A DNA stretch of 64,000 bases from CAMWXW01 sp051650105 (GCA_051650105.1 JBOFIJ010000016.1:189256-253255), one strand, 5' to 3'; positions 8,946 to 18,029 are shown, counted from the first letter of the stretch. Notes: generated by a model not told the origin, from the sequence alone. Numbers and translations: made by a program.

Positions 8946-10427
8946 CTATTCTTGTGTAAGTGAGAGGTATAGTATTCTAGATGTTGATTTTTTAAAATGT
9001 AAAAAGCCCTTATATGTATTTGCTAAGACAACAAGCTCTGGTATTGTATCAGAATTTAAATCGTGAATAGCAATTGCTTCAACAGAAGACGCTATTTCTG
9101 GTGAAGACCACACTTTAGTGAGGGTATTGTTCCTTAAAACAAGAGAAACTATATTCGTTTTGTTAAACGATCTATAGGAAGATGAAAAGGAAAGTGCTGC
9201 AGAAAGTTCCGGAGGCTGATTAATAAAAAGAAAAAGATCTTTTGTTTTTTGTTCATAAGGTATTATTTTCATTGGCATATAATACCAATCTTTGAATGAC
9301 GGTGTTTTGTCTTGAATATTCTCTTTACTTGGATAGAGGAGTAAGGATAACGTCGTTCCAGAATAACGTTCTCTAGAAAGGTATTCTTCTTTTTGTGTTA
9401 CACCATTGTAAATAGCAATTTTTTCTGTTGGTAGGATGACAAAATTCTTAACCCCATCTTGTGTTTTTATGACAGTAATATTAAAAGGATTCGCTTCTTT
9501 TGGAAGAGAGAGTGCTTTTTCTGTGAGTATCTTCTTATTCTCTAGAGAAAAAGAATATAAAGGCATTCCAAAAAATGGATTTGGATACGTGCGAACATAC
9601 TGTAAAAGGGGGTAATGCGTTTTTGTGATATAATCGTAATATGAGCCTAATAAGGCATTAATTCCGTCAAGAAGTACTGTTATTTGAGAATTGTGATACG
9701 AAAAAATATAGGAATAGGGTGTTCGCCCATTTGTTAATGTTGTAACAAGTATTTCTTTACCTTCCGTTGCTGCGACATCTGCAACAGAAACAGAAATAGG
9801 TTGCAAACGAGAATAAAAATTATGTTTAGAGAGTTCTTTTAATTTTGTATCCTCCAAGTGGTATATGTGGAGTGAGGTTTCAGAAAGTATTATAATTTCT
9901 GCAATACCATCACCATTTATATCATCTATAACGAACGATCGTGCTGTGTATGGAAGATCTTGAGATTCTTTCCAGACAGAAAAATCCTCTGGAGAAAATG
10001 TTTTTTGGAGTCCTTCTTGAGGGCTATTTTCTATAGTCGTATCGCGGGAGTTACATAGTGTATTTTGTATTGAAGTAGCTGTTGTAGTAATATCTTGTAT
10101 GAGAGTATTTGCTGTTGTTGTGATAGGAAATGAATATACTTCATTTTTTCGAGTAATAGAGATATCAATTGATATCGTATTTTCTATTGCTGTAATAGTG
10201 CCTGTTATGATATAGTTTGCTACTGTATTTATTTCTTCTGTGCTTTCCAAAACACCATTTTTGAAAATTCTTGCAGATAGCATGGAAGGAACAGAATTTT
10301 TGAGATAGAGATAATGTTCATTTCCAGAAAAAGTGAATTGTGTCATTGTGAAGTATTCTGTTGCGTTAGCATTAAATGCTACGAAAACACATATAAGAAA
10401 TATATATAGTTGTGCTATTTTCTTCAC
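8946..10427 (-). CDS. Secreted FG-GAP/VCBS-like repeat protein of unknown role
   Basis: The 493-residue protein starts with a signal peptide (MKKIAQLYIFLICVFVAFNANA). The middle and C-terminus carry beta-propeller-type calcium-loop motifs, DDINGDGIAEIIIL near residue 168 and HDLNSDTIPELVVL near residue 470, with a weaker one between (DVAATEGKEILV). This suggests an integrin-like FG-GAP propeller in the periplasm or on the surface. The N-terminal 150 residues resemble no family I know. The start is GTG, with AGGAG ten bases upstream. It lies immediately upstream of asnS, and 68 bases separate it from the divergent methyltransferase gene. Function is unknown. Confidence 0.7.
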   Translation of the reverse strand: MKKIAQLYIFLICVFVAFNANATEYFTMTQFTFSGNEHYLYLKNSVPSMLSARIFKNGVLESTEEINTVANYIITGTITAIENTISIDISITRKNEVYSFPITTTANTLIQDITTTATSIQNTLCNSRDTTIENSPQEGLQKTFSPEDFSVWKESQDLPYTARSFVIDDINGDGIAEIIILSETSLHIYHLEDTKLKELSKHNFYSRLQPISVSVADVAATEGKEILVTTLTNGRTPYSYIFSYHNSQITVLLDGINALLGSYYDYITKTHYPLLQYVRTYPNPFFGMPLYSFSLENKKILTEKALSLPKEANPFNITVIKTQDGVKNFVILPTEKIAIYNGVTQKEEYLSRERYSGTTLSLLLYPSKENIQDKTPSFKDWYYMPMKIIPYEQKTKDLFLFINQPPELSAALSFSSSYRSFNKTNIVSLVLRNNTLTKVWSSPEIASSVEAIAIHDLNSDTIPELVVLANTYKGFLHFKKSTSRILYLSLTQE

Positions 10428-10495
10428 TGTTGAAGTGCTCCTTATTGCTAGTACAACTGTATCATATTCTTTTACAGAAGGTCAAGGATGCAAAA

Positions 10496-11749
10496 ATGAA
10501 GGTATTACGTCTTTTTAGAATAGTTGCTTCAGAGGAGAATATTTCTTTTGTGGAAGAGTTACTGCAAGAGGAGGGTTTCATTTTTGAAGCAGAAAAATTT
10601 TGCTTATATGCTCGTAGGTTACTTGATGAACCTATACCATTAGGAAGGAGTATTGCTCATTATTTTGGATATATTTATATTCAAGATAAATCTTCAATGC
10701 TTGTGCCATTGTTGTTAAATCCGCCCAAGGGGAATTTTGTATTAGATATGTGTGCGAGCCCTGGAAGTAAAACAGGGTTAACGGCGCATCTTGTTGATAT
10801 AGAAGGTGCCGTTCTTGGCAATGAGCCAAATAAGAGTCGACTTGGAACATTGCAAAAAACACTGCAGACAACAAATTCAATCAACACAGCTACGTGTTCA
10901 TACAAGGGGGATAACTTTCCTTTTATTTCAGAATCAATATCCTCAATTATTTTAGATCCTCCATGTTCTGGGTGGGGAACAGAAAATAAAAATCCCAATG
11001 TGCGTTCACTTTGGAAGGGAAAAAAAATAGAGCCTTTACAAAAGTTACAAAGAAAATTATTACAGGAGGCTTCTCGACTTCTTAAGCATGGTGGTGAGCT
11101 TATTTATTCGACATGCACAACAAATTCAGAAGAAAATGAAGACAATATTCAATTTGCTGTGGATTTTTTGGGCTTAGAAGTGCTTCCTATTGCTATGCCA
11201 GAGGGTTTTATTTTTGAAGAATCCTCTCTTTCTTCTTGTAAAAATACATATACGGTTATTCCTAATGAAGAGCATCAAGGTTTTTTTGTTGCAAAACTTA
11301 TTAAAAGAGGGTTTCAGTCATCATTAAACAACGTTGTTTTATTGAATTCTATGAGAGAAAGTGAAATTGATATGGCTCTTCTTGAAGATATGGACATAAA
11401 TTTATTTCAGTACGGGAGGCTTGCAGTATTTTCAGGCAATGTCTATTTTTTGCATAAGGAAATAGAAAAACATATCACAGAAGAAATGCGATGGAAGGGT
11501 TTTCTTTTGGGAGCCAATAAGGGTGGAGTGTTTCGTCCATGTATTGGGATGCGAAGTTTTTATAAGAGAAAAAAAGATATTCCAAAGAGTCGTATTTTTT
11601 GTGTGGATACTGTTTCTGAAATACAGAAATTATTATCTGGTCAAAGTAATTATTATAAAACAGAAGAAAAAATACTCTATTTCTATTGGAAGGAGCTTTT
11701 TCTTTCCGTGCTTTTTCCAACAAATAATCGTCTTTTTTGGAGCAAATAA
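10496..11749 (+). CDS. 16S rRNA m5C methyltransferase, RsmB/RsmF (NOL1/NOP2/sun) family
   Basis: A SAM-dependent RNA cytosine-C5 methyltransferase. SAM-binding motif VLDMCASPGSKTGLTAHL and the two catalytic cysteines in DPPCSGWGTE and YSTCTTNSEEN are intact. A C-terminal region of about 120 residues after the Rossmann core (WKGFLLGANKGGVFRPC) resembles the RsmF-type RNA-binding tail, which makes RsmF-like slightly more likely than RsmB. I prefer the ATG at 10496 (AAGG eight bases upstream, 417 residues). The frame is open 28 codons further, but that segment is hydrophobic and would overlap the divergent gene. Confidence 0.88.
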   Translation: MKVLRLFRIVASEENISFVEELLQEEGFIFEAEKFCLYARRLLDEPIPLGRSIAHYFGYIYIQDKSSMLVPLLLNPPKGNFVLDMCASPGSKTGLTAHLVDIEGAVLGNEPNKSRLGTLQKTLQTTNSINTATCSYKGDNFPFISESISSIILDPPCSGWGTENKNPNVRSLWKGKKIEPLQKLQRKLLQEASRLLKHGGELIYSTCTTNSEENEDNIQFAVDFLGLEVLPIAMPEGFIFEESSLSSCKNTYTVIPNEEHQGFFVAKLIKRGFQSSLNNVVLLNSMRESEIDMALLEDMDINLFQYGRLAVFSGNVYFLHKEIEKHITEEMRWKGFLLGANKGGVFRPCIGMRSFYKRKKDIPKSRIFCVDTVSEIQKLLSGQSNYYKTEEKILYFYWKELFLSVLFPTNNRLFWSK

Positions 11750-12027
11750 TTCTTTTTTATTATGCAAAGATGAATATAGAGAGGGAAGTAGCGTATTTTT
11801 TTGAAAAATTGTACTGTGATAAAAGGAATATATTTAGCAAAAAATTATGTATAGACTCTTGTATTCTGCTGTAATCTCGTGTACTTTCTACTTTCCTCAA
11901 GAGTGATATTGTGTGATATTATTGTGTAGTACATTTTTGTGGAAATAGTTTTTAAATAATGGGGTAAAGAGGTAATTTCTCAGAAAAAATCCTTCTAAAG
12001 TATTTTTGTTGAATATACTTTCTTACT

Positions 12028-12046
12028 GAGAATGATAATATTTATA
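12028..12046 (+). promoter_or_regulatory. Fur-box-like operator upstream of rnfC
   Basis: GAGAATGATAATATTTATA agrees with the 19-base Fur consensus GATAATGATAATCATTATC at 15 positions. It ends eight bases before the -35 element of the candidate rnf promoter. This suggests iron- or metal-responsive control of Rnf, but AT-rich DNA yields near matches by chance. Confidence 0.4.
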
Positions 12047-12054
12047 TGAGATAC

Positions 12055-12083
12055 TTGCAATTATGCGAAGAATTTGGTACAGT
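12055..12083 (+). promoter_or_regulatory. Candidate sigma-70 promoter of the rnf operon
   Basis: TTGCAA (12055-12060) is separated by exactly 17 bases from TACAGT (12078-12083), about 78 bases upstream of the rnfC start codon. Confidence 0.6.
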
Positions 12084-12160
12084 ACTAGCAAATTTTGTTA
12101 CAGTGTATTTTAGTAATTGTGTTGTGAAGGAAAACAAAAACTATTTCTAGGAGATTCTAG

Positions 12161-13297
12161 ATGAAGAATACGGATTTCTTTCGTGTTGAGTACGGGGATG
12201 TAAAAGATATTGTACGTGTAGAAGATCCTTCTCTACTTTATTATTCTTTGATGGAACATAAAACTACTTTGAAAAAGAAGGCAGAAGTTGTGCGGGGCGA
12301 ATGTATTGCTACTTCTGCAGAATCTTCATTATTTGCTGCCTCATCTGGTGTAGTGGCAGAAGTGACAAGTAAATATATTGCTATAGAGTCAGTTGCTGTG
12401 GAAAAGGAACAAGGTCTTCCTGTCGATTTTCTTTCTCTTACGCCCGATATGCTGAGAAGTCAATTGGTTGGTTTTGGATTTTCAAAAGGAAAGCTGCCTG
12501 CGTCAACAACAACTCTTATTGTGAATGCACTGTACACGGATATTGGGTTAAATTATATCCCTTCACTTTTTGCATATGAAAGAGATACTCTGGAAAAAGG
12601 TTTAGAATTATTATCTATTCTTTCTCCATCTGTACAGGTGCAGCTTGCCATTCCAGTGGGTTCGTCACTCACTCTTAAAGGTGCTAATAGTTTTTTTATA
12701 GATCCAGTGTACCCATATACTGTTGATGAATTGGTTATTGCTAAAACAATTGGCCAGGAAAATCCTCGTGGAGGTCATTGTATTTCTTTGCAAGACCTTT
12801 GGCATTTGGGTATGCTTGCTAGTGAAGGGTTCCCTTTAGCGGAAAAAATACTCACAGTGGGTAATTGTGTGTTGCGTGCCAAGGTAGGTACTCAAATTGC
12901 TTTTTTATTAGAAAAGGCAGATGTGAGCATTGATGATGGTGATGCTCTTAGTATGAATGGTTTATTGCGAGGGTACCCCATTGGAAATATGGAATCTGGT
13001 ATATCTCAGGATGTCCATGCAGTATTACATATTCCTAAAGGACATATTTTACACAGTTACGATGCGGATTGCGTTCAATGCGGATATTGTACGAATATTT
13101 GCCCTGCAAGATTAACAGTTCAAACTATGACAACATATGCTGAACATCTCAATATAGAAGCTTGTCAGGAAGAGTCTATAGATTCTTGTTTTGAATGTGG
13201 TTTGTGTGCATATGTGTGTATTACGAAGAGGCCTTTATTGCAGTATATACGTAATGTAAAAAAAGCATCTAAGAATTTGTTACCCATGGCTAATTAG
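12161..13297 (+). CDS. rnfC: Rnf electron-transport complex subunit C
   Basis: RnfC is the peripheral subunit that exchanges electrons with NAD. The 378-residue protein is shorter than enterobacterial RnfC, which has a long repeat tail, and resembles the compact anaerobe type. Two cluster motifs lie near the C-terminus: CVQCGYCTNICP from about residue 304 and CFECGLCAYVC from about residue 343. The region before them fits the Nqo1-like/SLBB part. In the N-terminal portion the usual glycine-rich FMN/NADH loop is not obvious, so nucleotide binding should not be assumed. AGGAGA precedes the ATG by six bases. First gene of a seven-gene operon. Confidence 0.88.
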   Translation: MKNTDFFRVEYGDVKDIVRVEDPSLLYYSLMEHKTTLKKKAEVVRGECIATSAESSLFAASSGVVAEVTSKYIAIESVAVEKEQGLPVDFLSLTPDMLRSQLVGFGFSKGKLPASTTTLIVNALYTDIGLNYIPSLFAYERDTLEKGLELLSILSPSVQVQLAIPVGSSLTLKGANSFFIDPVYPYTVDELVIAKTIGQENPRGGHCISLQDLWHLGMLASEGFPLAEKILTVGNCVLRAKVGTQIAFLLEKADVSIDDGDALSMNGLLRGYPIGNMESGISQDVHAVLHIPKGHILHSYDADCVQCGYCTNICPARLTVQTMTTYAEHLNIEACQEESIDSCFECGLCAYVCITKRPLLQYIRNVKKASKNLLPMAN

Positions 13298-13305
13298 GAG
13301 ATTAT

Positions 13306-14256
13306 ATGAATTCTGTTAAAAAACAATTGCATTTTTTACCAGCTCCATTTATTGGTACGCCCATCACGTTTGAAGGGATTTTGAGAGACCGTTTTATTGC
13401 AACAATTCCTCTTGCTCTTGGAAGTATTTATTTTTGGGGTATGTCTGCTGTGACATCGCTAATTGTTGCTGTGTTAACAGCGCTAATTGTTGAAGAAATT
13501 TCTTGGAAACTTATGGGTAAGAAGTCGAGGATTTACGATTTAAATGCTGCCACAATAGGTATTGTTTTTGTTCTTTTTATTCCTGCAGGAGTTCCTTGGT
13601 GGGTTGTTATGCTAGGGGTTGCACTTTCCATTATTTTTGGAAAGATGGTCTTTGGCGGTATTGCCTATGCTCCATTTGCTCCGGCTCTTATTGGTTATGC
13701 GATGATAAATGCTTCGTGGCCAAATTATTTAATTCCTTCTGAAATGGTTACAGAAACAAATTTATTGGATCCTCTTCTTGAAATAAAATCATTGGGTATT
13801 GATTCCCTTATTGTTACATATTCTGATATTTTTGTAGGGGAACAGCTGAGTGTTATGGGGGCTACTTCTCTTGGTTTAGTGCTTGTTTCTTTGGTGTTTT
13901 TATTGCTTCGTAAGGCAATTAGGTACGAAGTTGTTATTGGTTATATTTTAGGAATCCTTTTCTTTTCTTATTTAGGTCTTTCTGTGGACCCAGTTCTTAA
14001 TGCACCGCCACTATTATTTCTTTCTACTGGGACTGTTTTACTTTCTCTTATGTTTTTTATGTCAGATTTTGGAACAATTCCAGCAAGGACAATTCCAAGG
14101 TATCTGTATGGCCTTATTGTTGCTGGCCTTATTGTTCTTTTTAGGGTATACACAAGTAACTTTGATGCTGCTCCTCTTGGAGTGTTATTTGCAGGTTTTC
14201 TTGTCCCGTTTCTCGATATGATAAAATCAAGACCTTTTGGTAAGAGGAGGTCCTAG
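13306..14256 (+). CDS. rnfD: Rnf complex subunit D (integral membrane flavoprotein)
   Basis: The 316-residue protein is largely hydrophobic with about nine to ten membrane segments. Conserved NqrB/RnfD features include DLNAATIGIVFVLFIPA near residue 80, FGGIAYAPFAPALIGYAM near 115 and the late FMSDFGTIPAR near 250. A GAT motif in VMGATSLG near residue 185 corresponds to the threonine that carries covalent FMN in this family, although the residue before it is Met-Gly instead of Ser-Gly. It follows rnfC by eight bases, with a GGAG site. Predicted to form part of the ion-translocating core. Confidence 0.93.
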   Translation: MNSVKKQLHFLPAPFIGTPITFEGILRDRFIATIPLALGSIYFWGMSAVTSLIVAVLTALIVEEISWKLMGKKSRIYDLNAATIGIVFVLFIPAGVPWWVVMLGVALSIIFGKMVFGGIAYAPFAPALIGYAMINASWPNYLIPSEMVTETNLLDPLLEIKSLGIDSLIVTYSDIFVGEQLSVMGATSLGLVLVSLVFLLLRKAIRYEVVIGYILGILFFSYLGLSVDPVLNAPPLLFLSTGTVLLSLMFFMSDFGTIPARTIPRYLYGLIVAGLIVLFRVYTSNFDAAPLGVLFAGFLVPFLDMIKSRPFGKRRS

Positions 14257-14257
14257 G

Positions 14258-14854
14258 ATGTTAGAAATTATTCGAATGCTCTTTGTTTTGACGGCTATAT
14301 GTGTTGCTTCTGGGGCAAGTTTGTCTGCTCTTAAGGGTTTTACACAGCCTTATATAGAGGCACAAATATTATCTAAATTGCAAGGTCCAGCTTTAGAGCT
14401 TCTTTTTGCTGGAATTCAGGATAATAATTCTATTAATGATAGAAAGAATATAGAGCTTGCAGATGGAAATTCTATTACTGTGTATCCTGCATATCACAAC
14501 AAATCTCTTATTGGTGTCGCAATAGAGCAAGAATCCCCTGGTTATGGAGGAGATCTTGGTGTTATGGTTGGAATTGATGTTACAAAAGATTCTCTTATTG
14601 GAACACAAACAACAATATTTAAAGAAACACCTGGGTATGGAAGTAAGACGAGGGATGAGCCTTTTAAAAAGCAATTTGTGGGTGTTCCTTTTGACGTTAA
14701 TTTCAAAAGCGATGGTGGAAGAATTGATTTGATAACAGGGGCGACTGTGTCTTCTTATGCATATATGGAGAGCGTACAGAATGCTATTGCCATATATATA
14801 GAAAATAAAGATGCAATTCTTGCTGAATTGCAGAAGGCAGAAAGTATATTATGA
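14258..14854 (+). CDS. rnfG: Rnf complex subunit G (covalent flavoprotein)
   Basis: A single N-terminal membrane helix anchors a periplasmic FMN-binding domain. The flavinylation motif DLITGATVSS lies near residue 162, and its threonine is the expected ApbE target. I chose the ATG at 14258, which has AGGAGG eight bases upstream. An in-frame TTG at 14237 would overlap rnfD. The product is 198 residues. The stop overlaps the rnfE start (ATGA), indicating translational coupling. Confidence 0.93.
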   Translation: MLEIIRMLFVLTAICVASGASLSALKGFTQPYIEAQILSKLQGPALELLFAGIQDNNSINDRKNIELADGNSITVYPAYHNKSLIGVAIEQESPGYGGDLGVMVGIDVTKDSLIGTQTTIFKETPGYGSKTRDEPFKKQFVGVPFDVNFKSDGGRIDLITGATVSSYAYMESVQNAIAIYIENKDAILAELQKAESIL

Positions 14855-15516
14855 AAGTATGGAAAGAATTTTCTAAGGGTTTGTGGCAGGAGCTTGCTCC
14901 ATTTAAAATTTTGTTAGGCTTATGTCCAACGCTTGCTGTAACAACAAAAGCTGAGAATGGTTTTGGTATGGGTATGGCTGTTTTGGGTGTATTAACTACC
15001 TCTAATTTTCTTGTGTCTCTTCTTCGTAATGTTATTCCTAAAAAAGTGAGAATAGCCTCTTATGTTGCTATTTCTGCAACTCTTGTTGTTGGTGTAGAAT
15101 TACTTATGCAGGCTTTTGCTTTTGAATTATATGAACAATTGGGAATATTTGTTGCCCTTATTGTTGTAAATTGTATTATTCTTGGTAGAGCGGAAGCATT
15201 TGCTAGTAAAAATACAGTACTTCTTTCGGTGGCAGATGGAGTAGGAATTGGTCTTGGTTTTGCTTTTTCATTAACGCTTATTGCTTCTGTAAGAGAGATA
15301 CTGGGCTTAGGGACATTTTTTGGTATAGCTCTTTTTGGAGATTCTTTCGAACCATTTTCTGTTTTACAACAAGGTCCTGGTGGTTTTATTGTATTTGGGG
15401 TACTATTAGCGTTATTGGGTTTTGCAAATGCGTTATCACTTAAAGCAAAGCAACGAGTCACGGACCCAACTGTTCTTGTTAGTAAAGGCACAACTGCACA
15501 GGTAGTGAGATTGTAA
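14851..15516 (+). CDS. rnfE: Rnf complex subunit E
   Basis: A 221-residue integral membrane protein of the NqrD/RnfE family with about six transmembrane helices. Diagnostic segments are LLGLCPTLAVTTKAENGFGMG near residue 25 and the mirrored VNCIILGRAEAFASKN near residue 108. RnfE and RnfA are homologous inverted-repeat proteins that pair around a membrane iron-sulfur centre ligated by the cysteines in the CPTLAVT and NCIILGRAE segments. The start codon overlaps the rnfG stop. Confidence 0.95.
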   Translation: MKVWKEFSKGLWQELAPFKILLGLCPTLAVTTKAENGFGMGMAVLGVLTTSNFLVSLLRNVIPKKVRIASYVAISATLVVGVELLMQAFAFELYEQLGIFVALIVVNCIILGRAEAFASKNTVLLSVADGVGIGLGFAFSLTLIASVREILGLGTFFGIALFGDSFEPFSVLQQGPGGFIVFGVLLALLGFANALSLKAKQRVTDPTVLVSKGTTAQVVRL

Positions 15517-15530
15517 CATAGGAGGATAGT

Positions 15531-16103
15531 ATGGATATATTTGAAATTTTTATTACTGCTATCTTTGTTAGTAATATTGTGTTAACTCAGTATTTAGGAT
15601 TATGTCCTTTTATTGGGACATCTAAGGAGAAAGGTGTTTCTCTTAGTATGAGTGCTGCTGTTGTTGTTGTTATTCTTCTTGTTACTATGGGTACATGGTT
15701 ATTGCAGGCATATTTATTAATTCCATATAAATTGGAATATTTACAAACGATATTTTTTATTGTGCTTATTGCTTCTTTGGTGCAATTACTTGAAATGTTC
15801 TTAAGAAAAGTTATTCCACCCATATATAAATCGTTAGGTATTTATTTACCATTAATTACTACAAATTGTGCTGTTCTTGGTGTTGCTATTGCTGTTCAAC
15901 GAGCTAAATTTGGTTTTACAACAGCTATCTATTTTTCTCTAGCTACTGCAATTGGTTTTGGTCTTGCGTTATTTCTTATGTCTGGTCAAAGAGAACGGTT
16001 GCAATTGGCACGGCTTCCTAAAGTAATGCAGGGTGTTCCTATAGCCTTTCTTCTTGCTGGAATAATGTCTTTGTCTTTTATTGTATTTAAGTCCATTGTG
16101 TAG
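15531..16103 (+). CDS. rnfA: Rnf complex subunit A
   Basis: A 190-residue membrane protein of the NqrE/RnfA family, homologous to RnfE but inserted in the opposite orientation. The signature segments are SNIVLTQYLGLCPFIGTSKEK near residue 14 and LPLITTNCAVLGVAIAVQ near residue 105. These contain the two cysteines expected to help ligate the shared intramembrane cluster. AGGAGG precedes the ATG by six bases. It lies between rnfE and rnfB as in other Rnf operons. Confidence 0.95.
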   Translation: MDIFEIFITAIFVSNIVLTQYLGLCPFIGTSKEKGVSLSMSAAVVVVILLVTMGTWLLQAYLLIPYKLEYLQTIFFIVLIASLVQLLEMFLRKVIPPIYKSLGIYLPLITTNCAVLGVAIAVQRAKFGFTTAIYFSLATAIGFGLALFLMSGQRERLQLARLPKVMQGVPIAFLLAGIMSLSFIVFKSIV

Positions 16104-16112
16104 GAGTATAAT

Positions 16113-16979
16113 ATGTTTACTACATCAATTATTTCTTTAGGTGGTTTAGGCTTAGCAAGTGCTATTATTTTAGGAATAGCTTCTAAGCTTTTGTCTATAA
16201 AAGAAGATCCTCGTATTGAGATACTTCTCGATGTTCTACCAGGTGTAAATTGTGGTGGTTGTGGTTATTCTGGGTGTGAAGGTTATGCTGTAGCTCTTGT
16301 AGGAGATGCGAGTGTTCCTACGACAAAGTGTGTTGTGGGTCCTCTTGGATTACCAGCAGAGCTTGCTAAGATTTCTGGTAAGGCTATAGGGGACGTAGTG
16401 AAACAAATAAGTGTTAGACATTGTACAAAACAAGAGGGAAATGTTCAAAGTCTTTTCAGTTATAGTGGGAATGCGACATGCAAATCTACAGCTATGTTTG
16501 ATAAAGGTTTTGATGCATGTGCGTATTCTTGTTTAGGTCTTGGAGATTGTGTTACTGTGTGTCCTTTTGATGCTATGGAAGTTGTGAATGGTCTTGTGAC
16601 AATTTTTTCAGATTTATGTACAGGTTGTAATCAATGTGTTATTGAATGCCCCAGGGATGTGTTAACTCTTGCACCTATAACACAGCGTGTTGAAATACTA
16701 TGTTCAACTCAAGCAAAACCTAAAGATGTTATGGCTGTGTGTGGTGTTGGATGTATATCATGTTCAAAATGTGTTAAAGCTTGCCCTGCAGATGCAGTTG
16801 CTTTTGATGCACTTGGGAGAATTCGTATTGATCATAAGAAATGTCTTGAATACGGCCCTTCTTGTAATGAAGTATGTGTGGATGTTTGTCCTCGTTATAT
16901 TTTGCGTTCGGCTTCTGTACAATTTACGGCTCAAATTAAAGAAGACCAGACCACCACAAAAGAAACAGAAGAGGCATAG
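16113..16979 (+). CDS. rnfB: Rnf complex subunit B (polyferredoxin)
   Basis: RnfB accepts electrons from reduced ferredoxin on the cytoplasmic side. The 288-residue protein has an N-terminal membrane anchor, then a Fes-type four-cysteine domain (NCGGCGYSGCEGYA near residue 47). Ferredoxin modules follow: CLGLGDCVTVCP, CTGCNQCVIECP, CISCSKCVKACP, and a last variant with CLEYGPSCNEVCVDVCP. The Cys-rich C-terminal tail makes it a multi-cluster protein like those in Desulfovibrio and acetogens, longer than the enterobacterial subunit. A likely partner is the small ferredoxin at 49779, although the two genes are far apart. Confidence 0.95.
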   Translation: MFTTSIISLGGLGLASAIILGIASKLLSIKEDPRIEILLDVLPGVNCGGCGYSGCEGYAVALVGDASVPTTKCVVGPLGLPAELAKISGKAIGDVVKQISVRHCTKQEGNVQSLFSYSGNATCKSTAMFDKGFDACAYSCLGLGDCVTVCPFDAMEVVNGLVTIFSDLCTGCNQCVIECPRDVLTLAPITQRVEILCSTQAKPKDVMAVCGVGCISCSKCVKACPADAVAFDALGRIRIDHKKCLEYGPSCNEVCVDVCPRYILRSASVQFTAQIKEDQTTTKETEEA

Positions 16980-16988
16980 GGGATTTAT

Positions 16989-17993
16989 ATGAATAGTATT
17001 GCATCAAGAAGACATTTTATGAAATTATTAGGTGCTACGGCTGCCTTATCTACAGCGTCTCTTTTTCCTATCAACAGTCTTTTTGCAAGTAGTGTTTCTC
17101 TTTCTAAGGAAACACAAATGCTTTTAGGCACTATGGTAACTATTGTTCTTGAAGATTCCTCTGATTCTTTACGTAAAAAAGGCTTGTCTTTAGCCTTTGA
17201 TCATATTGCGATGCTAGAAACTCAATTGAGTAGATATAATACAGCATCGCCACTCTTTACATTAAATAAAACTGGCTCAGTAAAAAACCCTCCGCTGGCT
17301 CTTTCTTTACTTATCAAAGAATCACAAATACATGAAGATAAGAGTCAAGGCTTTTTTAATATCACTATCCTTCCTATTTTAGAATATTTCAAGGAAGAAA
17401 AAAATAGGAATAATATTGATACAGAGGGATATCATCAAGCTTTGTCTCGAATGAATTCTGCAACTTCTATTGTTGTAGAAGATGATAGAATATCTTTTAA
17501 TAAGGCAGATACTAACATTACATTAGATGCCATTGCAAAAGGATATATTGTTGATTCCGTTGCAGAAATACTTTTTGCTCTTGGTATTGAAAGATACTAT
17601 ATTAATGCTGGTGGTGATATTCGTGTTGGAGGAAGTGCTATAGAAAAAGATTCTTGGTCTGTTGGTATTCAGTCTCCTTTTGATCCTCATAAAATTCTTG
17701 CTTCATTTCCGTTAACGAATGGTGCTGTGGCTACTTCTGGAATTTATGAACAGTATTATTCTAAGGACAAAACTATAAATCATTTAATTGTTCCACAGCA
17801 GAGTACACGTTCTTCTATTATTAGTACTACAGTGAAAGCTCCCACGGCCATGCTTGCAGATGTGTTAGCAACAACATTGAGTCTTATGCCTGTTAAAGAT
17901 GCTTTACAATATATTAATAACTATGATTGTGCTGCTTGTTTTGTTGTAGACAATGTTAGAACATATAAAAGTGCATTATGGGAATATATATAA
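16989..17993 (+). CDS. apbE: FAD:protein FMN transferase ApbE, Tat-exported
   Basis: ApbE attaches FMN through a phosphoester bond to the threonine of RnfG and RnfD, using FAD as donor and Mg as cofactor, in the periplasm. The N-terminus carries a twin-arginine signal, SRRHFMK at residues 6-12 followed by a hydrophobic stretch ending near LFAS. Core motifs are LDAIAKGYIVD near residue 180 and INAGGDIRVGG near residue 210, the FAD- and metal-binding signature. The product is 334 residues. It is the last gene of the rnf operon, ten bases after rnfB, as in Desulfovibrio. Confidence 0.93.
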   Translation: MNSIASRRHFMKLLGATAALSTASLFPINSLFASSVSLSKETQMLLGTMVTIVLEDSSDSLRKKGLSLAFDHIAMLETQLSRYNTASPLFTLNKTGSVKNPPLALSLLIKESQIHEDKSQGFFNITILPILEYFKEEKNRNNIDTEGYHQALSRMNSATSIVVEDDRISFNKADTNITLDAIAKGYIVDSVAEILFALGIERYYINAGGDIRVGGSAIEKDSWSVGIQSPFDPHKILASFPLTNGAVATSGIYEQYYSKDKTINHLIVPQQSTRSSIISTTVKAPTAMLADVLATTLSLMPVKDALQYINNYDCAACFVVDNVRTYKSALWEYI

Positions 17994-18000
17994 ATTTCTT

Positions 18001-18029
18001 TTGACATAGTCCTTCAGCCTTCTTACTAA
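18001..18029 (+). promoter_or_regulatory. Possible promoter after the rnf operon
   Basis: A perfect TTGACA (18001-18006) is followed after 17 bases by the poor -10 TACTAA. It would transcribe the SurA-like gene group. The resulting leader before the ATG at 18044 would be very short, which lowers confidence. Confidence 0.3.

Larger units (their letters stand above)
11750..12160 (+). other. Leader region of the rnf operon, no gene
   Basis: These 411 AT-rich bases lie between the methyltransferase and rnfC. I found no reading frame with a ribosome-binding site and no CxxCH codon pattern, so the multihaem cytochrome gene that precedes rnfC in Desulfovibrio is absent here. The right end holds the Fur-box-like site and promoter listed separately. 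Confidence 0.6.

Noticed and set aside
15060..15491. 143-codon minus-strand frame opposite rnfE
   Set aside because: It lies wholly inside a strongly conserved rnfE and lacks family features.
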